This document shows positions 44,576 through 54,043 of a stretch of 64,000 bases of DNA, one piece after another (within the stretch, counting starts at the first letter, position 1; each line of letters opens with the position of its first letter). Made by a program: the position numbers and the translations under genes. The notes beneath the pieces were generated by a model, which saw only the letters and a program-made list of their open reading frames with translations, was not told where the DNA came from and searched no databases. Origin of the DNA: Lysinibacillus xylanilyticus (lineage in GTDB: Bacteria; Bacillota; Bacilli; Bacillales_A; Planococcaceae); contig NZ_MDDN01000006.1 in the NCBI RefSeq assembly GCF_001708185.1, positions 1 through 64,000 of the forward strand, read 5' to 3'.

Positions 44576-45256
44576 ATGGAACGGTTAAAAGGAATAATAT
44601 TTATCGTCTTTGGTTCAATGAAATTGATCACCAACTGGAAAAGATATGCAATTTTTAGCGAAAACTATGGAGTAGACAGCCCCTTATTTTCGGAATAATA
44701 GGGATGTTGGATGTACAGTTTGTTCCCGTGGCAGCGATCAACGAAAGTAATGCTGTACTGTTTACCTTACTACAGTTTTTATCACCGATATTTATTGTTG
44801 CTTATGTCTCTCTTAGTTTAAAAAATGACCCCAAAAATATCAAGTGATAGGGATTATTGTTACGCTTATAGGTCTTTTTCTCCTACTAACGAACGCTTTG
44901 TTTGAGGTTTTGTTAGTTAGTAACAAAGCCTTATTATGGGGAGTAGCTGTTGATCACGTTGTATCCTGCACGTCTGAAGGTAGAATGGAGTGTACTTCTT
45001 GTTGTTGGCTGGAGAATGCATATAGGTGGTGTAACGCTTAATATTCTTTGGAACTGTGGCTTGTAAGTAGCATGAAATATATTACAACAGTTGAGACTAG
45101 TATTCTTTCTAGTATTGAACCATTAACAGCTGTGGTTATTTAAGTGATCATATTTGGTACATCATTAGGTTATTGGCAATTAGTTGGGGTGTTCGTTATG
45201 CTTGTTTGTGTAACGTGGCTTTCGATAGCAGGAGAAAAGCATAAAAATACTATCTT
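44576..45256 (+). pseudogene. Decayed EamA-family transporter gene
   Basis: Pieces of an EamA (DMT) transporter appear in different frames: SRQPLIFGIIGMLDVQFVPV then NAVLFTLLQFLSPIFIVAY; GIIVTLIGLFLLLTNA; YPARLKVEWSVLLVVGWRM then HIGGVTLNILW; TTVETSILSSIEPLTAVVI, in-frame stop, FGTSLGYWQLVGVFVMLVCV. There are several stops and frameshifts, and the first half of the protein is largely missing. The gene is not functional. The intact paralogue at 16440 is only distantly similar. Confidence 0.85.
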
Positions 45257-45319
45257 TACAGGAGATTGTTACTATGTTCGGGTTATAGGGAATCTCTTTT
45301 TAGGACAAGGGGGAAGAAT

Positions 45320-47041
45320 ATGAAAGAGGTTTTTTCCTATGTAAAGCCTTATAAATGGACTGCATTTATTGCGTTATGTTTAATGTTGTTGGAATTATTT
45401 GTTGAGCTTGCTCAACCACTTATAATGGCTAAAATCATAGATGATGGGGTGCGAGCCCAAAACGAAGGGATGATTTTGCAATGGGGTGCTGTTTTACTGG
45501 CTTTATCCTTTGTAGCTTTTTTAGCTGGTATCGTTAATTCATATTTTTCATCACATACAGCACAAAGCTTTTCCTATGATTTACGAAATGCACTGTTTGA
45601 AAAAATACAATCCTTTACATTGGCTACTTATCAAAAATTTTCAACGGCGTCACTTATTACAAGGTTAACAAATGATGTGACACAAGTGCAGACGGTGTTG
45701 TTTATGAGTCTACGAATTATGCTCCGGGCACCACTTGCGGTTGTTGGCAGCATTGTGATGGCTTTTGTTGTAAATGCAAAGCTGGCATTGTGTTTAGTTA
45801 TTGGCGCACCCATTATTTTTGTTTTTCTTATTTTCATGGTGGCCAAAGGTGTGTCTTATTTTGGGCTCGTACAAAAAAGAATAGATCGTTTAAATCGTGT
45901 ACTACAAGAAAATTTGCAGGCGATTCGATTGGTGAAGGCTTATTTACGCGGTGCTTATGAAGCGTCGCGTTTTGACGAGGTTGCTTCACGCTTAAAAATA
46001 GATACAGTAAAGGCTCTTCGTACAATGGAGTATATTATGCCAGTATTGTTATTCGTCATGAATATGAGTTTACTTGCAGTACTATGGTTTGGGACGAAGC
46101 AAATAGCTGCAGGTACGACTCCACTTGGAGATATTGTTGCTATTGTTAATTATGCAATGCGTATGACAGGCTCGTTTTCGATGTTTGCCTTTATTATTAT
46201 TTTTTATGCGCGTGCAAAAGCATCAGCAGAGCGTATGGCAGAAGTACTTTCTATTGAAAATGAGATTGAACTACCGTCATCTTCAGAGAAAACACCTAAG
46301 GGCATGAGTTTTGGAGAATTAGCTTTTGATCATGTTAGCTTTACTTATCCTGGGGGAGATTCACCGGTACTATCCGATGTAAGCTTCCAAGTGAAATCTG
46401 GTGAAAAGTTAGCCATTATGGGGGCAACAGGTGCAGGGAAATCAACATTGCTACAGCTTATTCCTCGCTTCTACGATGTCACAGAAGGCAAAATAGTAGT
46501 AGAGAGAAAAGATGCGCAGAAGTGGGATTTACAAGAACTACGTGAAATCATTGGTTATGTCCCTCAGCAATCGTTGTTGTTTACAGGAAGCATTGCCGAT
46601 AATGTTCGTTGGGGGGATGCAGAGGCTGAAATGGATGCCGTGCTACAGGCTACAATGCAAGCGCAAATCCATGCTTCTGTGGAGGATTTCCCAAATGGTT
46701 ACGAGACAAGAGTCGGACAGAAGGGTGTCAATCTTTCAGGTGGTCAAAAACAAAGATTATCTATTGCAAGAGCGTTATTAAGAAAAGGTCATATATTGAT
46801 GCTCGATGATAGTACAAGTGCGCTTGATGTTAAAACGGAACAAGCGTTATGGGAAGCATTAAGTGAAGAACAAGCAACAATGCTAGTGGTCACTCAAAAA
46901 ATTCGTACAGCTAAGGGGGCAGATCGAATTTTACTCATTGATGCAGGAAAAGTGGTCGCATACGGGACACATGAAGAGCTATTGCGAACTTCAGCGCTCT
47001 ATAAAAAAATCGCAATCTCCCAACAGGAGGTAGAGGAATAA
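45320..47041 (+). CDS. ABC exporter half-transporter, BmrC-like (degenerate ATPase site)
   Basis: A 573-residue half-transporter: a six-helix membrane domain (residues ~10-310) fused to an ATPase domain (~335-570). Walker A GATGAGKST (K374), Q loop YVPQQS, signature LSGGQKQR and Walker B ILMLDDSTSALD. The catalytic Glu after Walker B is Asp (D497), and the H-loop His is Gln (Q526 in VVTQKIRT). These changes mark the partner carrying the degenerate catalytic residues in heterodimeric exporters such as BmrCD or TM287/288. ATG at 45320 follows AAGGGGGAAG. It overlaps the next gene by one base (TAATG). Confidence 0.93.
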   Translation: MKEVFSYVKPYKWTAFIALCLMLLELFVELAQPLIMAKIIDDGVRAQNEGMILQWGAVLLALSFVAFLAGIVNSYFSSHTAQSFSYDLRNALFEKIQSFTLATYQKFSTASLITRLTNDVTQVQTVLFMSLRIMLRAPLAVVGSIVMAFVVNAKLALCLVIGAPIIFVFLIFMVAKGVSYFGLVQKRIDRLNRVLQENLQAIRLVKAYLRGAYEASRFDEVASRLKIDTVKALRTMEYIMPVLLFVMNMSLLAVLWFGTKQIAAGTTPLGDIVAIVNYAMRMTGSFSMFAFIIIFYARAKASAERMAEVLSIENEIELPSSSEKTPKGMSFGELAFDHVSFTYPGGDSPVLSDVSFQVKSGEKLAIMGATGAGKSTLLQLIPRFYDVTEGKIVVERKDAQKWDLQELREIIGYVPQQSLLFTGSIADNVRWGDAEAEMDAVLQATMQAQIHASVEDFPNGYETRVGQKGVNLSGGQKQRLSIARALLRKGHILMLDDSTSALDVKTEQALWEALSEEQATMLVVTQKIRTAKGADRILLIDAGKVVAYGTHEELLRTSALYKKIAISQQEVEE

Positions 47042-48873
47042 TGGGATTTTTCCAAAAACCTTTTGGCTATGAACCGATTTTGACGCAAGATGATGTGAAG
47101 CAGGCTGTTAAGAAAAAGAAGGGACCTCGTGCGACAGATTGGAAAAGTACACTGTTACGTTTATGGAAAATTGTTGATGAACAACGTGCACTATTAATTA
47201 TTGTGCTGTTACTAGTCATGGTGAGCTCAATATTGGCTCTACTTGGGCCATATCTAATCGGTAAAATGATTGACACGTATGTAATGCATGGAGAGCTTGC
47301 AGGACTAGGCAAAGGAATTAGGCTGTTAATCGGCATTTACGCTCTATTAGCAGTATCATTATTTTTACAAAACTATTGGATGATTGGTATTGCTCAGCAA
47401 ACAATTTATAGATTACGAACGAGTGTATTGGCCCATTTCCAAAGACTCCCGATTGCCTTTTTCGATCGCCGTCAGCATGGAGAATTAATGAGTCGGATGA
47501 CGAATGATATTGAAGCAGTTAGCTCAACTTTAAACAGTTCCTTTATCCAAGTGTTTTCCAGTGTATTAACGCTTACAGGAACAGTGATTATTATGTTAAG
47601 TTTAAGCCCTTTGCTAACGATATTAACGATGACGATTATACCAATAATGTTTTGGGCAATGCGTTGGATTACACGGAGAACAGCACCATTATTTAAAGAG
47701 CAACAAGTGGCCTTAGGAGCGCTTAATGGCATGATTGAAGAAACAATCTCAGGTCAGCGGATTGTGAAGGCTTTTTCACAAGAGGAACGAATGAAAGAGG
47801 AGTTTCGTGAAAAAAGTTTACGATTAAAAAGAACTGGCTTTTGGGCACAAACATACTCTGGGTATATTCCAAAGGTCATGAACTTTTTAAATAATATGAG
47901 CTTCACAATTGTGGCTGGTATTGGAGGCGTACTTGCTTTTTATGGACATGTGTCAATCGGAGTAATTGTTATTTTTACAGAGTATGCAAGGCAATTTACA
48001 CGACCATTAAACGATCTAGCCAACCAATTTAACACAGTACTGTCAGCGATTGCTGGTGCGGAACGTGTATTTGCGTTACTGGATGAACAGCCTGAAGAGG
48101 AAGCTGCTTTCGCGCAGAAGCATAAACTATTAGGACAGGTGTGTTTTCAACACGTGTACTTTAAATATGAGCAAGAAGCGGAAGCTTACACTTTAAAGGA
48201 CGTCAATTTTAACGTAGAGCCTGGACAGACAGTAGCTCTTGTTGGGGCAACGGGAGCAGGGAAAACAACGATCTTACAGCTTATTGCAAGGTTTTACGAG
48301 GTAGCGAAGGGTGAGGTTTTATTTGATGGTGTGAACGTTCAGCAAATAGCACGACAAGCTTTGCGTTCGCAAATGGCCTTTGTATTACAGGATCCGTTTT
48401 TATTTGAGGCGTCTGTACGTGAAAATATTCGTTATGGGCGATTAGATGCTAGTGATGAGGAGATAGAAGAGGCGGCTAAGCGTGCGAATGCACATGACTT
48501 TATCATGAAGCTAAAGAATGGCTATGATACAGTACTTGCGGCAGATGGTCGTGAAATTTCGCAAGGTCAAAAGCAGTTATTGTCAATTGCACGTGCATTG
48601 ATTGCAGACCCGAAAATTTTGTTGTTGGACGAGGCGACAAGTAGCATTGATACTGTGACGGAGCTTGCGATTCAAGAGGCTCTAGACACGTTAATGCAGG
48701 GAAGAACAAGTTTTGTTATTGCTCACCGCTTAAATACAGTGCACAATGCCGATATTGTGCTTGTTATGCACAAGGGTGAGTTAGTCGAAGCGGGGCCACA
48801 ACAAAAGTTAATTGAATCAGGTGGCATTTATGCACAGATGTTACAATCTTCATCTTATCATCTTGATGAGTAA
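47041..48873 (+). CDS. ABC exporter half-transporter, BmrD-like (canonical ATPase site)
   Basis: A 610-residue half-transporter with a ~35-residue cytoplasmic N-terminal extension, a six-helix domain (~50-335) and an ATPase domain (~365-605). Walker A GATGAGKTT, Q loop VLQDPF, Walker B ILLLDEATSSID with the catalytic Glu, and H loop IAHRLNTV are intact. The signature is SQGQK instead of SGGQ. Together with the Asp/Gln changes in the partner, this leaves one active and one degenerate ATP site, as in BmrCD. The pair probably exports drugs, lipids or peptides. Start codon overlaps the preceding stop. Confidence 0.93.
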   Translation: MGFFQKPFGYEPILTQDDVKQAVKKKKGPRATDWKSTLLRLWKIVDEQRALLIIVLLLVMVSSILALLGPYLIGKMIDTYVMHGELAGLGKGIRLLIGIYALLAVSLFLQNYWMIGIAQQTIYRLRTSVLAHFQRLPIAFFDRRQHGELMSRMTNDIEAVSSTLNSSFIQVFSSVLTLTGTVIIMLSLSPLLTILTMTIIPIMFWAMRWITRRTAPLFKEQQVALGALNGMIEETISGQRIVKAFSQEERMKEEFREKSLRLKRTGFWAQTYSGYIPKVMNFLNNMSFTIVAGIGGVLAFYGHVSIGVIVIFTEYARQFTRPLNDLANQFNTVLSAIAGAERVFALLDEQPEEEAAFAQKHKLLGQVCFQHVYFKYEQEAEAYTLKDVNFNVEPGQTVALVGATGAGKTTILQLIARFYEVAKGEVLFDGVNVQQIARQALRSQMAFVLQDPFLFEASVRENIRYGRLDASDEEIEEAAKRANAHDFIMKLKNGYDTVLAADGREISQGQKQLLSIARALIADPKILLLDEATSSIDTVTELAIQEALDTLMQGRTSFVIAHRLNTVHNADIVLVMHKGELVEAGPQQKLIESGGIYAQMLQSSSYHLDE

Positions 48874-48897
48874 TTGTAGCAATGTGTGAAAAATAAA

Positions 48898-48946
48898 GAG
48901 CAGGGTGAGGAGTAGTGTGTCGAACGTTACTACTCACTCTTTTTAT
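48898..48946 (+). terminator. Terminator after the ABC pair
   Basis: AGGGTGAGGAGTAGTG pairs with CGTTACTACTCACTCT (from about 48926 to 48940), then TTTTTATC. Its sequence resembles the terminator at 50168-50220. Confidence 0.8.
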
Positions 48947-49299
48947 CTGATGAAAATGATTTTTGTATGTTTTTATTAAGCGTCCTTTTGGATGGAATGT
49001 GTAGTCAAGTACATATTTGGGTGAAGAGCCTAATAATAAAATGTAATTTAATGGTATAAATAGTGGGGTTGGTTATAAAATAAATGAATCTATTGACGAT
49101 AAATAAGGTGTAAATCTAATTATATGTATCTATAGCTTCTAGTTAGTTTTAGTCATTTTAGAAATGGACAGTAGTAAAAATCCATTATTTATTAAAGTGA
49201 AATCGCTGATTATGAGAAGTTACAATTATATTTTGTTGCCAGCTTATTTTCTTTCTTGCTACAATAGGGCAATAGTTTGATACAAGAACGGAGTAAACA
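48947..49299 (+). promoter_or_regulatory. Intergenic region with promoter of the GNAT gene
   Basis: AT-rich, no gene. A promoter-like pair, TTGCCA (49236-49241), 18 bp, TACAAT (49260-49265), lies 35 bp before the GNAT start. Confidence 0.55.
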
Positions 49300-50166
49300 A
49301 TGGATATTTCAGTAATTACAGTGTCTTTCCCGTTAGATGGGGAAACCTTAAATGAATTAAAAACATTATGTGAAGAAGCAACTTTAAACGATTATCGTGT
49401 ATATGAAACGATTATGAATATACCAATGGCAAGCTCCTTTGATTCGAAAGGTTTTATGGTTCTTGCGTATGACGATGACAAGGATGTGTTAGTCGGTGCG
49501 GCTAGTGCAATTGATTTAATGGGGTTACATACGTATGAATGGTCGTTAGTAGTTACACCATTACATCGTCAAAAAGGAATTGGAACCGCTTTAGTCGGGG
49601 GGCTACAAGCGGGACTAGACGAACGAGGTGCAGAAGGTCAATTGGCAGTAGTCATTGATGGATCACCTTTCGGCCATGCATTTATTGAAAAAAGAGGCTA
49701 TACATATAGCTTCTCAGAGGCAACGCTAGAAACGAGAGCGGAACGAGTTGAATTACGTAGCGATATTGAGATTTCTCCATATGCTGGGGAGCATGCAGCG
49801 TTAATGACTATTTATAGTGAGGCATTTGGGGATTTACCAGAAGAATCCGAGGAGCTAATTGCCTTTAACACGTCAACGAATGGACGAAAGCTTTGGGTAG
49901 CACGTAAAGACGATATGGTAGTCGGTACAGTAACGACCGTTGAAGAAAATGAAATTCAATGGGTAACGGCACTTGCTGTTCTTCCAACTTGTGAAGGGCA
50001 AGGTATTGGTACAGCTTTACTGACATTTTCAAAGGATTTTGCAAGTGAAAATGGAGCGAAATATGTCATGCTTGATGTAGAAATTGAAAATAGAAAAGCA
50101 CTTTCTGTTTATGAGAAGGCGGGCTTTATGAAAGCTCAACAAATAGATTATTTCGTGAAAAACTAA
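49300..50166 (+). CDS. Double GNAT-domain acetyltransferase
   Basis: A 288-residue protein with two GNAT folds. Domain 1 (residues ~1-145) has SLVVTPLHRQKGIGTALVGG with the acetyl-CoA loop. Domain 2 (~150-288) has ALAVLPTCEGQGIGTALLTF and ENRKALSVYEKAGFMKAQQ. Domain 2 shows the standard Q/RxxGxG loop (QGIGTA); domain 1 also keeps QKGIGTA. Substrate unknown. ATG follows ACGGAG by seven bases. It is monocistronic, with a promoter and terminator of its own. Confidence 0.9.
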   Translation: MDISVITVSFPLDGETLNELKTLCEEATLNDYRVYETIMNIPMASSFDSKGFMVLAYDDDKDVLVGAASAIDLMGLHTYEWSLVVTPLHRQKGIGTALVGGLQAGLDERGAEGQLAVVIDGSPFGHAFIEKRGYTYSFSEATLETRAERVELRSDIEISPYAGEHAALMTIYSEAFGDLPEESEELIAFNTSTNGRKLWVARKDDMVVGTVTTVEENEIQWVTALAVLPTCEGQGIGTALLTFSKDFASENGAKYVMLDVEIENRKALSVYEKAGFMKAQQIDYFVKN

Positions 50167-50167
50167 A

Positions 50168-50222
50168 AACAGGGTGAGGAGTGATGTAATGGATGGTGCA
50201 TCGCTGCTCACTCTTTTTATTT
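50168..50222 (+). terminator. Terminator after the GNAT gene
   Basis: AGGGTGAGGAGTGATG (50171-50186) pairs with CATCGCTGCTCACTCT (50199-50214) with G-U pairs, then TTTTTATTT. Confidence 0.75.
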
Positions 50223-50302
50223 GGCTCTCTACAATTTGTTTAGGAATCCGGTGTGGCGGTGTGAACGTTTGAGAGCGAGTAAAAAATGTCAGTTGAATAG
50301 AG

Positions 50303-50415
50303 ACTTTTCAAGCACAATTCAAAATCCGGCCACAAAAACCATCAGTACCTGTCGCTACACTTTCGGTACAGAAAACATTAGTACCTGTCGCTACGCTTTC
50401 GGTACAGAAAACATT
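50303..50415 (+). repeat. Dispersed-repeat relative with 36-bp tandem copies
   Basis: Starts with GCACAATTCAAAATCCGG (near 50311), then two tandem 36-bp units (50340-50375 and 50376-50411) of the form AGTACCTGTCGCTACGCTTT followed by CGGTACAGAAAA, and a partial third. Each unit contains the palindromic GGTAC/GTACC pair, forming a hairpin around CGCTACGCTTTC. The CGCTACGCTTTCG core is shared with elements A and B. Confidence 0.75.
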
Positions 50416-50495
50416 GCTGAAAGAAGTTAATATTGAACATAAGTTTGTCACTATCTTCATATAGTATTGCGAAGCCTATGAAAGGAGTCGTTATC

Positions 50496-50618
50496 ATGCG
50501 AATGCCGGCATTGCCTAAAAAAAAGTCTCCTCGAAAGGAAGCACCTCGTTCATGGTGGAAGGTTGTTAAAGCGTATTTATTCAGAGGGAAGTTTTACCGT
50601 CTACCACCTCGGAATTGA
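50496..50618 (+). CDS. Small basic protein (40 residues), unknown
   Basis: A 40-codon ORF with its own AAAGGAG ten bases before the ATG and an intrinsic terminator 23 bases after the stop. It reads MRMPALPKKKSPRKEAPRSW, then WKVVKAYLFRGKFYRLPPRN. It is very basic (about a third Lys/Arg) with a WW-KVVKAYL amphipathic centre and no membrane helix. Tight expression signals on both sides support a real gene. A small nucleic-acid-binding, ribosome- or membrane-associated peptide is possible; no function is known to me. Confidence 0.6.
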   Translation: MRMPALPKKKSPRKEAPRSWWKVVKAYLFRGKFYRLPPRN

Positions 50619-50638
50619 TAAATGAGCATTCAATAAAA

Positions 50639-50676
50639 TAAAAAAGTCGCCGTGATAGCGACTTTTTTATTTTCAT
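50639..50676 (+). terminator. Terminator after the small basic ORF
   Basis: AAAAAGTCGC (50641-50650), loop CGTGATA, GCGACTTTTTT (50658-50668). A classical intrinsic terminator. Confidence 0.88.
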
Positions 50677-50739
50677 TCAGCAGAAGACTCCCGCCTCAGA
50701 AAGTGTTGAGATGTATGCGTGTGTGGTTTCTTTTCAGTA

Positions 50740-50897
50740 ACACCTGCTGAAATAGGGGAACTCAGTCTAAGAACGCCACGTCCCGCAATTCAAAATCCGG
50801 ACGCATTGTTAATCTGCGCGAAAGCGAAGCGTCAGCTACCATTGTTTTCTGTAGCGAAAGCAAAGCGTCAGCTACAATTACGCCGAGGCGAAACTGA
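50740..50897. repeat. Dispersed-repeat relative next to helD
   Basis: Contains CCTGCTGAAATAGGGGAACT, CCGCAATTCAAAATCCGGAC (near 50785), two copies of CGAAAGCGAAGCGTCAGCTA or its CAAAGCG variant (50819 and 50854), and TACGCCGAGGCGAAACTGAT at the edge of helD. It ties together motifs seen in elements A/B, the 50.3-kb block and hairpin 3 at 40.9 kb. Confidence 0.65.
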
Positions 50898-50900
50898 TTA

Positions 50901-53138
50901 TTATATCTGTTCATTTTCTAATAGAAAAGTATTTTTTGATGGGCCAATTAAATAAAGCTCATGCATTGCTCGAGTGAGTGCCACGTAAAGTAGCTTTCGA
51001 TCAATCTTCGTATCATAGAAAGGGATATCGAAGGCAGCTACGATGACTGCATCAAACTCAAGGCCTTTAGCTAAATGACTTGGAACAACGAGCAATAATT
51101 CCTGATTGATGGACTCAGTTTCAGTTAGGAGCTGAGCGGCAATCTTATTGTTTTTTAATGCTTGCTGCATGGATCTTGCCTCTGCAGTAGTTTTGCAAAT
51201 TAAAGCAATGGAATGATGTCCATTGGCTCGAATGTTCTCAAAAATTTGCTTAATTTGCTGGGCATCAAATGATTGTGCCTGTATATAGGTAGGTACATGG
51301 CCATGACGAACCACGGGCTCAACCAAGGGAAGCTGTTCGTCCATTTGTGCTAAAATCTTGTTCGCTACCTCCATAATTTCAATTGTTGTTCGATAGCTTT
51401 TTTGAAGTGTTCTGAAGCTTGCTCGGGGAAATAGATTTTGAACGGGTTCCCAGGCAGTAAGAGATCGATAACTGTGAATGCCTTGTGCTAAATCACCAAC
51501 CATAGTAAACATATCCGTTTCAAGCCCTGTTTTTAAAGCGGCAAGCTGAAATAAACTATAGTCCTGTACTTCATCGATAAAGACAACTCGCATTTTCCAT
51601 TCATCTGGAATTCCTTTTATACGAGCTTGTAAATAATAAAGTGCAGCTAAATCTTCAAGCACCCATTGTTCTTTAGCATGCATTTGTAAAAATTGCTGTT
51701 GCTCAAGATAATGCCATTCTGGTGCAAGCTCTGCTAAAAGCTCAGCATTTGTTAGAAGGGTACGATAGAGAGTTTTAATGTTATGTTTAGCAAAGCGACG
51801 CATATAAACAGATACTGTTGATTTTGCCTCTTTCTCAATAGCAGGAATACGTTCATCACGTTCATCGATAAACTTAGTGACAACGCGACGACGTTTGTCA
51901 TCATCACGAATACCATTCAGTGCTTTACCAAGTGCTTCGTCATATTTTTTATGGAGCATATTTAAAATAGCCTGTTTCTTTTGACGAACATGGCTTGCTA
52001 GCACCTTTTTAATATGAGCTAGTCGTTTTTCAATCGGCATATAAGAAAATTCATATAAAAATAGCTTCTTTAAATGGGAGGCGCGCATAATGCAATATTT
52101 TTCAATGGAAACATCCTCGAATTGGTTGGCAATTTCCTGCTCTATTTTTTGAACATATCGTTCGATTACATCCCGATAATAAAGAGAGCCCTTTATTTCG
52201 GATATCCAAGAGATGGTCTGTTGGGCTTCTCCTGCAACAAGAGATTCTAATTGTTCATTAGGGTTTTGAAGTTTCAGTTTTAGTTTAGTTGCAGCTAGAA
52301 CATAATCGGTAAAGGTTGTTTGACAAATTTTATCGACACCAAGCTCTGGTAAAACGTCACCAATATAATCGATAAATAACTTATTTGGTGCTAAAATCAT
52401 GAGCTGCTCAGGGTTAAAGTGTTCGCCCATTGTGTAGAGGAAGTAAGATATTCGGTGTAAGGCAATTGTTGTTTTTCCACTACCAGCAGCCCCTTGTACG
52501 ATGATAGGCTGACGAAGATGAGCTCGAATAATTTCATTTTGCTCTTTTTGGATGGTGGAGACGATTTCTGTTAAACGCACATCTGCTTTTCCAGCTAACG
52601 CTTCTTGCAGTAATTCATCGTTTGTTGTTAAATCAATATCCTGTATATCAAGCAATTTACCATCTTCTATTTTATATTGACGCTTTGCAAATAGGTGTCC
52701 CTTATGGATCTCTCCACGCACATCATATTCCATATCCCCAAGGCGACCATCATAATAGACGTTTGCTACCGGTGAACGCCAATCGACTATAATAGGCTCA
52801 TGGGTTTCTCGATGAAACAAAGAGGTTTTACCGATATAAAGAAATTCTTCAGGATCTCCAGTTTTTTGAAAATGAATTCGGGCAAAGTATGGCTTTTTTT
52901 GAACAGCCTCTAAGCCTTCCTTTTGGTTTCGAGCCATTTCAAAGAAACGAGCATTTGCTAAGATATTTAAATAGCTCAAACTTGAATCTAAATAATCAAG
53001 ATCTGCCATCGACTTACGGATATTTTCCTGAGCAGATCGCAAATCTTTTTGCGATTCATTTAAAATTTGCTGCATGTAATTTTTGGTGTAAACTAGCCGT
53101 TCCACTTCAGCCTGAAAATCTGGATGTTGTACAGTCAT
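50901..53138 (-). CDS. helD: RNA polymerase recycling motor HelD (UvrD-like superfamily 1 helicase)
   Basis: A 745-residue ATPase. The N-terminus is a long coiled coil (residues ~1-75, QAEVERLVYTKNYMQQILNE), as in HelD, which inserts into RNA polymerase channels. Walker A is QGAAGSGKTTIALHRISYFL. Walker B is VVFIDEVQDYSLFQL. Later helicase motifs include VGDLAQGIHSYRSLTAW, LQKSYRTTIEIMEVANKI, SHLAKGLEFDAVIVA and LLYVALTRAMHELYLIG. Length and order match Bacillus subtilis HelD (~774), which releases stalled RNA polymerase from nucleic acid. ATG follows AGGAGGTGC. It is monocistronic and divergent from the GDPD gene. Confidence 0.93.
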   Translation of the reverse strand: MTVQHPDFQAEVERLVYTKNYMQQILNESQKDLRSAQENIRKSMADLDYLDSSLSYLNILANARFFEMARNQKEGLEAVQKKPYFARIHFQKTGDPEEFLYIGKTSLFHRETHEPIIVDWRSPVANVYYDGRLGDMEYDVRGEIHKGHLFAKRQYKIEDGKLLDIQDIDLTTNDELLQEALAGKADVRLTEIVSTIQKEQNEIIRAHLRQPIIVQGAAGSGKTTIALHRISYFLYTMGEHFNPEQLMILAPNKLFIDYIGDVLPELGVDKICQTTFTDYVLAATKLKLKLQNPNEQLESLVAGEAQQTISWISEIKGSLYYRDVIERYVQKIEQEIANQFEDVSIEKYCIMRASHLKKLFLYEFSYMPIEKRLAHIKKVLASHVRQKKQAILNMLHKKYDEALGKALNGIRDDDKRRRVVTKFIDERDERIPAIEKEAKSTVSVYMRRFAKHNIKTLYRTLLTNAELLAELAPEWHYLEQQQFLQMHAKEQWVLEDLAALYYLQARIKGIPDEWKMRVVFIDEVQDYSLFQLAALKTGLETDMFTMVGDLAQGIHSYRSLTAWEPVQNLFPRASFRTLQKSYRTTIEIMEVANKILAQMDEQLPLVEPVVRHGHVPTYIQAQSFDAQQIKQIFENIRANGHHSIALICKTTAEARSMQQALKNNKIAAQLLTETESINQELLLVVPSHLAKGLEFDAVIVAAFDIPFYDTKIDRKLLYVALTRAMHELYLIGPSKNTFLLENEQI

Positions 53139-53309
53139 ATTTTAGCACCTCCTAAGTACTTACAATTTCAAGTAGATTCTCATACTACTATATAAAATAT
53201 TTACCATCAAGTGAAATTGTAATAGGATTATTTAGGAAGAAGGAAAACCGAAATTCAAGGCCCGCCCGCTAATCTGATGAGAGGTGGGCGAAATAGGAGG
53301 TTATTAGAA

Positions 53310-54029
53310 TTGGATATTTTTGCCCATAGAGGCGTTTCTGCACGTTACCCTGAAAATACTATCGCTGCGTTTGTAGCTGCATCCAAGCTTCCGATTGTTG
53401 GGATTGAATTAGATGTTCATTTAACAGCGGATAGGGAGTTGGTCGTGATTCATGATGAAACGATTGATCGCACATCTAACGGTTCTGGCTACGTAAAGGA
53501 TTATACGCTACAAGAACTTCGCGCATTTGATTTTGGTTCATGGTTTTCTCCTGAATTTGAGGGTGAAAGGATTCCAACGCTAGGTGATATATTAGAGCTG
53601 TTTGCAGGTACAAATCATCGTATTAATATTGAACTTAAAACAGATATATTTCCGTATAACGGTATAGAAGCTCTTGTCATTAAGGAAGTTGCTGCATACC
53701 AAATGACAGAGAGAGTGATTCTTTCCTCCTTCAATCATGAATCCATTCAGATCGTCTCACAAAGGGCACCGTATATCGAAAAAGCGGCGCTATTTGCAGA
53801 AATTTTAGTTGATTTTTATGGCTACACAGCTCAAATTCCGGCAAATGCTATACATGTCAGCTTAGCAACAGCGTTTCGGAAATCAGTTAAAGAAGCTCTT
53901 AATGAAGGAGCCGTTGTACGTGTGTATACAGTAAATGATGTTGAGTATGCAAAGCAACTGCAGCAGCTTGGTGTACAGGCAATATTTACAGATGACCCGG
54001 AGAAGATAGTATCTGCATTAGCAGATTGA
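53310..54029 (+). CDS. Glycerophosphodiester phosphodiesterase
   Basis: A 239-residue cytosolic GDPD-family enzyme hydrolysing glycerophosphodiesters to glycerol-3-phosphate and an alcohol. FAHRGVSARYPENTIAAF carries the first His and the Glu of the metal site; GIELDVHLTADRELVVIHDE adds ELD and the second His; IERINIELK-type NIELKTD follows. The C-terminal barrel strands VRVYTVNDVEYAKQL and GVQAIFTDDPE are typical. No signal peptide. TTG at 53310 is preferred as start, with AGGAGG nine bases upstream; the longest frame starts 11 codons earlier before that site. A large repeat array follows the stop. Confidence 0.92.
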   Translation: MDIFAHRGVSARYPENTIAAFVAASKLPIVGIELDVHLTADRELVVIHDETIDRTSNGSGYVKDYTLQELRAFDFGSWFSPEFEGERIPTLGDILELFAGTNHRINIELKTDIFPYNGIEALVIKEVAAYQMTERVILSSFNHESIQIVSQRAPYIEKAALFAEILVDFYGYTAQIPANAIHVSLATAFRKSVKEALNEGAVVRVYTVNDVEYAKQLQQLGVQAIFTDDPEKIVSALAD

Positions 54030-54043
54030 TTGGATGGAATGGC

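Noticed and set aside
44844..45041. 65-codon frame presented as a gene
   Set aside because: It is one fragment of the EamA pseudogene.
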